Shown: in pieces, positions 6,566 to 10,952 of the stretch
How the letters are laid out: each line of letters starts with the position of its first letter
Position numbering within the stretch: position 1 is the stretch's first letter
DNA from: Pseudomonadota bacterium
Lineage (GTDB): Bacteria > Desulfobacterota > Desulfovibrionia > Desulfovibrionales > Desulfovibrionaceae
Length of the DNA stretch: 10,952 nucleotides
Reading direction: 5' to 3'
Assembly (NCBI GenBank): GCA_023426275.1
Contig: JAFABC010000247.1
Location: 1 to 10,952 of the forward strand
Translations under genes and position numbers: made by a program
Notes under the pieces: model-generated
What the model saw: the letters and a program-made list of their open reading frames with translations, nothing else
Told to the model about the DNA's origin: nothing
Database searches by the model: none

Positions 6566-7447
6566 TCAGCCGGCCAGTCCCTTGTCGCGGTAGAGCTCCA
6601 GATGCCATTGGTAGAGGCGCTGGGCCAGATCGTCGACAACGTTGTCGTCGATGCGCTGCCAGACGACCTTGCACGATTCTTCCTGCCGCACGCCGTTGGC
6701 GATAAATTCCAGGCCAAAGGCCACGTCGCCGGAGACGGGATCGGGCCGGATGTTGTTGATCCTGCCGACCAGCCAGTATTCGCGGCGCAGCCGGGGCAGG
6801 TCCTCGGCAAAGGTGAAAAACAGGATGAACCGGTCGCCCTTTTGCGGATCGAGGTTTTGCGCGCGCAGCAACGCCTTGCCGAGTCCCAGGCGCAGTCCCC
6901 CGGCGGAAAAATTCTCGAGCACGGCTTCACGGGCCTCGAACTGTTCGCGCCCGACCGTGGGTTGGGCCGGATCGAAGCAATCGCCGGCGCCGTGTTTCCA
7001 AAGGGCCAGATGGGAAAACCGCTCCAGATCGGGCCGCAGGCGCAGGCTCTTGCGGCGCTGGGCCACCCTGAGCCTTTCGGGAAGGGCCAGGGCCAGCCGT
7101 GGCGGCGCTCCCGTCTGCGGCCGCACCGTCAGGATGGTCGTATCAAAGGAATAGAACGTCTCCCGCTGCCGGTGTTCGCGCTCGACGATCTTGAAAAAAC
7201 AGGTGACGGGCTGGCCGACAAAACGCTGTTGCAGGTTGGACACGCCGCCAAGCTCCAGCACAAGGTCCGAGGCGGCCAGCTGGACGACGATGGCGGTCAG
7301 GCCGGTCAGGCTGGTGGCCTTTTCGTCGAATTGCAGGTGGATCTTGGACCGCTGGGCCATGGCGCAATCGAGGACGGCGGCGATGTGTCGCCGCTTTTCC
7401 GCGTCTTCCCGGGAAGCGCCCGTCTTGCGAAACAGCCCAAGCACCAT
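6566..7447 (-). CDS. PilZ-domain protein, probable c-di-GMP receptor
   Basis: A soluble 293-residue protein. The c-di-GMP-binding pair of PilZ motifs is present: RxxxR as R132-K-S-L-R136 within QRRKSLR, and NxSxxG as Asn179, Ser181 and Gly184 (NFSAGG). The N-terminal 110 residues look like a YcgR-type beta-barrel domain, giving the two-domain arrangement of flagellar-brake-like receptors. The C-terminus (about 255-293) is helical and charged. No output domain such as an enzyme or DNA-binding region is visible, so it would act through binding a partner. The start at 7447 has only a weak purine-rich site (GGGAA) upstream. It is 81 bp downstream of the TPR gene and 27 bp upstream of coaBC. No flagellar or exopolysaccharide genes are in view to name its target. 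Confidence 0.9.
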   Translation of the reverse strand: MVLGLFRKTGASREDAEKRRHIAAVLDCAMAQRSKIHLQFDEKATSLTGLTAIVVQLAASDLVLELGGVSNLQQRFVGQPVTCFFKIVEREHRQRETFYSFDTTILTVRPQTGAPPRLALALPERLRVAQRRKSLRLRPDLERFSHLALWKHGAGDCFDPAQPTVGREQFEAREAVLENFSAGGLRLGLGKALLRAQNLDPQKGDRFILFFTFAEDLPRLRREYWLVGRINNIRPDPVSGDVAFGLEFIANGVRQEESCKVVWQRIDDNVVDDLAQRLYQWHLELYRDKGLAG

Positions 7448-7511
7448 GTTCCCGCCGCTGCGCCAAAGGATTCTGGCGTGAAACCACGCATTGCCGCCGG
7501 CAAACGCCTGG

Positions 7512-7530
7512 GACGGGGCAGGGCCCCGTC
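7512..7530 (-). other. Perfect GC hairpin at the TPR-gene stop codon
   Basis: GACGGGGC (7512-7519) and GCCCCGTC (7523-7530) form an 8-bp stem with a 3-nt loop, overlapping the TGA of the TPR gene. It is not followed by a T-run, so it is more likely an mRNA-stability or pausing structure than an intrinsic terminator. The rest of the 81-bp gap before the PilZ gene holds a smaller 5-bp hairpin (7476-7489) and no clear promoter. Confidence 0.4.
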
Positions 7531-8362
7531 AGGGCGAAGCCCCCGTGTTGCCATCCGTTTTTTGCAGGTAGCGTAGTTTTTCCTCGATCACCAGGGGATT
7601 CGGGTAGGTCCGGCGCAGGCTTTCGTAAATGGTCCTGGCCTGTTCCTTGTCCTGTCCGGCCTCAAGCCACGTGGCCAGGGCGAAGCCGGCCTGGGCGCGG
7701 ATGTCCTCGGGAACGTCCTGGTGCAGATAAAGCGCGCGCAGCAGGGGTTCGGCCTGCACCGGACGCTCCAGGCGCAAATAGACCTTGGCCAGGGCCAGGG
7801 AACAACGGGCATGGGGGTCGCCTGCGGGCAGGTCGGCCCCGCAGGTCCGCAACGTCCCGACGGCCCGCATGGGGTCGTGGGCCTGCATGAGCGCCTCGGC
7901 GAATTCGATATGGATGTCGGCCACGCGTTCCGGCGGCAGGCCGGGGATGGCCAACAGCTGTTTGTAATGCGCGGCGGCCTTGTCGTACTCGCCAAGCTGC
8001 TGGCGCTGCCGGGCGGCGCGCAGACGCAGGGCCGGGCCGGTGGCCGGGTTCTCCCCGAATTCCAGCAGGGCGGCCTCCAGCACGGTGGCCGTGCGGGCCG
8101 GGGTCTCGCGCGCGTACTGGCTGATGTCGGCCAGCCGGACCCAGGCTTCCAGCCGATAGGGGCCGTCAGGCTGCGTTTCCAGGTAGCGCTCGTACACGCC
8201 TTCGGCGCGCAGGTATTCGCCGTTTAAAAAGGCGCGCCGGGCAATGTCGATACGGGTTTCCTCGAGCGCCCTGCCGTCACGGCCGCAGGCGGCCTGTCCC
8301 ACCAGAAGCAGGAACAGGCCGCCCGCGGCCAGACAGGTCAGGAAGCGTCGACAGGAGGACAC
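7529..8362 (-). CDS. Secreted or lipid-anchored tetratricopeptide-repeat protein
   Basis: A 277-residue helical-repeat protein of the periplasmic/outer-membrane type. It has two Arg (5-6), a hydrophobic stretch (about 7-25) and Cys26. QAAC could be a lipobox, but the -3 residue is Gln where Leu/Val/Ile is usual, so lipidation is uncertain. After it come TPR-like helix pairs, for example ARRAFLNGEYLRAEGVYERYL (about 41-61), the EYDKAAAHYKQLL unit and CSLALAKVYLRLERPVQAEPL. No catalytic domain is seen; TPRs usually scaffold protein contacts. It begins with GTG at 8362, 25 bp inside the end of gyrA and without a clear ribosome binding site, which suggests translation coupled to gyrA. The gene order gyrA then TPR may be conserved in Desulfovibrio relatives; that is from memory only. 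Confidence 0.85.
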   Translation of the reverse strand: MSSCRRFLTCLAAGGLFLLLVGQAACGRDGRALEETRIDIARRAFLNGEYLRAEGVYERYLETQPDGPYRLEAWVRLADISQYARETPARTATVLEAALLEFGENPATGPALRLRAARQRQQLGEYDKAAAHYKQLLAIPGLPPERVADIHIEFAEALMQAHDPMRAVGTLRTCGADLPAGDPHARCSLALAKVYLRLERPVQAEPLLRALYLHQDVPEDIRAQAGFALATWLEAGQDKEQARTIYESLRRTYPNPLVIEEKLRYLQKTDGNTGASP

Positions 8363-10782
8363 TGGCTCGGGTCGTTGGGATCGACCAGATCGAATCCGGT
8401 TACCATGGCATCCTCCTCCAGGCGCACGAGCATGACGCCCTGGGTGGCGCGGCCCACGCTGCTGATGCCGGACACGGACAGGCGGATGATCTTGTTGGCC
8501 GAGGTGAGCAGCAACAGTTCGTCGTCCTCGCTGACCATGACCGCGCCGATGACCTGTCCGGTCTTCGGAGTCACCCGCATGTTGATCACGCCAAGACCGC
8601 CGCGATTGCGCAGCGGGTAGTGCTCGATGGAGGTGCGCTTGCCGTAGCCGTTGGCCGAGATGGTCAGCACCTCGTTGCGGCCGTTGCCGGTCATGATGAC
8701 CCCGGCGGCCACGCGGTCGGCCCCCTTGAGGGCGATGCCCTTGACGCCGGCGGCGCCGCGCCCCATGGGCCGGATGCCGGCCACGCGGAAGCGGTTGGAC
8801 AGGCCCTGCTGGGTGGCCAGCAGCACTTCGGCCTGTTCGTCGATCTCCTTGACGGTCAGCAGCTCGTCGCCGTCCTTGAGGCTGACGGCAATGATGCCCG
8901 TGCTGCGACAGTTTTTATAGAGGTCGGTGCTGGACCGCTTGACCATGCCCTTGCGCGTCACGAACAGGAAGAACCGCTCGGACGAGAAGTCGCGGATGGC
9001 CAGGGCCGTGGCCACGTACTCTTCCTTGTCCATGGGCAACAGATTGGCGATATGCGCCCCCTTGGCCGTGCGCTGGCCTTCGGGAATCTGGTGCACGGGC
9101 AGCATGAACATGCGGCCGAGGTTGGTGAAAAGCAGCATCTGCTGGTGGTTGGTGGTGGCGCAAAACGACTGGACGAAATCGTCCGCCGAGGTGTTGGCCC
9201 CGGCCACGCCCTTGCCGCCGCGTTTTTGCTGCTGGTAGTTGTCGATGCGGGTGCGCTTGATGTAGCCGCGCCGCGACAGGGTGATGACCACCTCGTCGTC
9301 GGGGATCAGATCCAGGATGTTGATGCCTTCCAGGTCCTGGAGAATCTCGGTCTTGCGCGGCGTGGCGTAACGGTCCTTGAGTTCCTTGATCTCGTCGCGG
9401 ATGACGCCGCGAAGCACCTCTTCGTTTTCCAGGATGCTGCGCAGGTATTCGATGAGCCTGATCAGCTCGTTGTACTCGTCGATGAGTTTTTGGCGCTCCA
9501 GGTTGGTCAGGCGTTGCAGGCGCATGTCGAGGATGGCCTGGGCCTGCCGGTCGGACAGCTCGAAACGCTCCATCAGGCGGGCCTTGGCTTCCTCGACGTT
9601 TTTCGAGGAGCGGATGATGGAGACGACCTCGTCGATGTTGTCCAGGGCGATGCGCAGGCCTTCCAGGATATGGGCCCGCTCCTCGGACTTGCGCAGGTCG
9701 AAGGCCGAACGGCGCAGCACCACTTCCCGGCGGTGGGACAGGAAGTGTTCCAGCACCTGCTGCAAATTGAGCAGGGCCGGCCGGTTGTCGGCCACCACCA
9801 GCATGTTGATGCCAAACGAGGTTTCAAGCGGCGTGTATTTGTACAGGGCGTTGGTGACGATGTCGGGGATGATGCCCTTTTTCAGGTCGAGCACGATGCG
9901 GATGCCCCGACGGTCGGATTCGTCACGCAGGTCGGACACGCCCTCGATGCGGTGATCGTTAATAAGCGCGGCGATCTTTTCCACCAGCGAGGACTTGTTG
10001 AGCGCGTAGGGGATCTCGCGGATGACGATGGCTTGCAGGTCGCGCTTGCGGTCCTCGATCTCCACCTTGCCCCGGATCTTGATGCTGCCGCGACCGGTGG
10101 TATAGGCCTCGACCAGGCCCTTGCCGCCGTAGATGGCCGCGCCGGTGGGGAAATCCGGTCCCTTGACCAGGGCGATGATCTCGCTAATGTCGCAGTGGGG
10201 ATTGTCGAGCTGGTGGAGCAGGCCGTCGCACAGTTCGCCCAGGTTGTGGGGCGGAATGTTGGTGGCCATGCCAACGGCGATGCCCGAGGAGCCGTTTAGC
10301 AGCAGGTTGGGCACCTTGGTCGGCAGCACTTCCGGCTCGTTTAGAGAGTTGTCGTAGTTGGGCCGGAACTCGACGGTCTCCTTCTCGATATCGGCCAGAA
10401 ATTCGCCGGCCAGCCGGGACATGCGCACTTCGGTGTATCGCATGGCCGCGGCGGCGTCGCCGTCAATGGAGCCGAAGTTGCCCTGGCCGTCGACAACGGG
10501 GTCGCGCATGGAGAAATCCTGGGCCATGCGCACCAAGGCGTCGTACACGGACTGGTCGCCGTGCGGGTGGTATTTACCGATGACGTCACCGACGACGCGG
10601 GCGGATTTCTTGTACGGCCGGTTGTACGTGTTGGACAGGTCGTGCATGGCGTAGAGGATGCGCCGGTGCACGGGCTTGAGTCCGTCGCGCACGTCCGGGA
10701 TGGCCCGGCCGATGATGACGCTCAAGGAGTATTCCAGATAGGACTTCTTGAGCTCTTCCTCAATGTTGATCACATTGCTCAC
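8338..10782 (-). CDS. gyrA: DNA gyrase subunit A
   Basis: Type IIA topoisomerase subunit, 814 aa; with GyrB it forms the A2B2 enzyme that adds negative supercoils using ATP. The N-terminal winged-helix/tower core has the DNA-cleaving Tyr116 (AAAMRYTEVRM, equivalent to E. coli Tyr122) and the quinolone-contact helix HPHGDQSVYD (72-81). In it Gln77 sits where E. coli has Ser83, while Asp81 matches Asp87. The GyrA box QKRGGKG (519-525) opens the DNA-wrapping beta-pinwheel domain and separates it from ParC. The approximately 35-residue insertion of E. coli GyrA is missing and the C-terminus lacks its long acidic tail, as in many other bacteria. The start is GTG at 10782 with GGAG 6 nt upstream. 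gyrB is expected upstream beyond the right edge. Confidence 0.98.
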   Translation of the reverse strand: MSNVINIEEELKKSYLEYSLSVIIGRAIPDVRDGLKPVHRRILYAMHDLSNTYNRPYKKSARVVGDVIGKYHPHGDQSVYDALVRMAQDFSMRDPVVDGQGNFGSIDGDAAAAMRYTEVRMSRLAGEFLADIEKETVEFRPNYDNSLNEPEVLPTKVPNLLLNGSSGIAVGMATNIPPHNLGELCDGLLHQLDNPHCDISEIIALVKGPDFPTGAAIYGGKGLVEAYTTGRGSIKIRGKVEIEDRKRDLQAIVIREIPYALNKSSLVEKIAALINDHRIEGVSDLRDESDRRGIRIVLDLKKGIIPDIVTNALYKYTPLETSFGINMLVVADNRPALLNLQQVLEHFLSHRREVVLRRSAFDLRKSEERAHILEGLRIALDNIDEVVSIIRSSKNVEEAKARLMERFELSDRQAQAILDMRLQRLTNLERQKLIDEYNELIRLIEYLRSILENEEVLRGVIRDEIKELKDRYATPRKTEILQDLEGINILDLIPDDEVVITLSRRGYIKRTRIDNYQQQKRGGKGVAGANTSADDFVQSFCATTNHQQMLLFTNLGRMFMLPVHQIPEGQRTAKGAHIANLLPMDKEEYVATALAIRDFSSERFFLFVTRKGMVKRSSTDLYKNCRSTGIIAVSLKDGDELLTVKEIDEQAEVLLATQQGLSNRFRVAGIRPMGRGAAGVKGIALKGADRVAAGVIMTGNGRNEVLTISANGYGKRTSIEHYPLRNRGGLGVINMRVTPKTGQVIGAVMVSEDDELLLLTSANKIIRLSVSGISSVGRATQGVMLVRLEEDAMVTGFDLVDPNDPSQCPPVDAS

Positions 10783-10786
10783 GGTA

Positions 10787-10792
10787 TTCTCC
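10787..10792 (-). promoter_or_regulatory. Ribosome binding site supporting the gyrA GTG start
   Basis: GGAGAA on the minus strand lies 4 nt before the GTG at 10782 (GGAG 6 nt away). It is placed normally and directly abuts the repeat element that occupies the gyrA leader. Confidence 0.7.
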
Positions 10793-10793
10793 G

Positions 10794-10867
10794 ATGCCTC
10801 CGGCGGCCAGGGGCGCCGCCCCTGGACCCTGCCGGGGGGATCATCCCCCCGGACCCCGGAAAAGGGG
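10794..10867 (+). repeat. GC-rich palindromic intergenic repeat, right copy (two hairpin modules)
   Basis: On the plus strand it opens with the same 15 bases, ATGCCTCCGGCGGCC (10794-10808), as the left-edge copy. Two hairpins follow: 8-bp arms (10807-10814 and 10818-10825), and a near-perfect 21-bp palindrome with 10-bp arms around one base (10832-10841 and 10843-10852). Each is followed by GGACCC, and the element closes with GGAAAAGGGG. The left copy has one module, this one two, so the family appears to vary by module number. It lies in the 5' leader of gyrA and reads away from it, so these stable stems would sit in any gyrA transcript starting upstream. Confidence 0.75.
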
Positions 10868-10918
10868 TTGCTGCATATTACGCACTGAGCACCCTACGGC
10901 CGCCCAAGCCTGCCTGTG

Positions 10919-10943
10919 CCCCTTGAAAAGTCTTTGGAAGGGG
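10919..10943. repeat. Imperfect inverted repeat near the right edge
   Basis: CCCCTT (10919-10924) pairs with AAGGGG (10938-10943) around an inner AAAG-T-CTTT. It may be the 3' end of an upstream gene's terminator or another repeat, cut by the window end. The 50 bases between this and the right repeat show only a weak TAATAT-like -10 on the minus strand without a matching -35. Confidence 0.4.
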
Positions 10944-10952
10944 GCGCGGGGG

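Noticed and set aside
7474..7490. sigma-54-like TGGC...GC pattern on the plus strand
   Set aside because: The GC dinucleotide is one base out of register and no plus-strand gene follows.
8620..10299. A 559-codon plus-strand open frame opposite gyrA
   Set aside because: Shadow of the conserved gyrA codons; composition is biased and no domain is seen.
10872..10890. TAATAT-like -10 for gyrA
   Set aside because: No acceptable -35 at 16-18 bp; too weak to annotate.

Overview
The window is high-GC bacterial chromosome. All ten genes I can support lie on the minus strand, so transcription runs from right (gyrA, about 10.8 kb) to left (parA, about 0.1 kb). Gene content, gene order and the GC-rich 'CCGGCGGCC' intergenic repeats at both ends suggest a sulfate-reducing Desulfobacterota of the Desulfovibrionaceae type (Desulfovibrio/Solidesulfovibrio-like). 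That placement is an inference from recall, not a database result. gyrA next to a ParA-parS segregation locus suggests the region is near the replication origin.

Layout in transcription order: a gyrA leader carrying a two-module palindromic repeat (10794-10867); gyrA (GTG start); a TPR-type envelope protein overlapping gyrA by 25 bp; a PilZ (c-di-GMP receptor) protein; coaBC (pantetheine-phosphate/CoA synthesis); an unrecognised protein with a repeat-built Pro/Ala linker and a C-terminal part that faintly resembles uracil-DNA glycosylases; a long NfeD membrane serine protease; its slipin/stomatin (SPFH) partner; a UDP-glucuronate 4-epimerase-like SDR enzyme; a small helical protein of unknown function; and parA. 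Several junctions overlap or are very tight (25-29 bp overlaps at gyrA/TPR, coaBC/hypothetical and hypothetical/NfeD; 15 nt between NfeD and slipin). Translational coupling across gyrA to slipin is therefore plausible. The epimerase and the small gene/parA pair follow larger gaps (about 70-80 bp) and may have their own signals.

How the genes work together: ParA with the perfect 16-bp parS just upstream of it forms part of a chromosome-partition system; a parB gene is not in the window and may lie just past the left edge. GyrA controls supercoiling. NfeD and slipin form a known protease/scaffold pair of the membrane. CoaBC and the UDP-sugar epimerase are metabolic. The PilZ and TPR proteins have no evident functional link to gyrA beyond co-orientation.

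I do not see a clearly new system such as a defence island, CRISPR array, phage or IS. The items most worth a second look are the parS site with its extended quasi-palindrome, the glutamine at the quinolone-contact position of GyrA, the shared palindromic repeat family at the two edges, and the degenerate glycosylase-like protein translationally linked to coaBC and nfeD.
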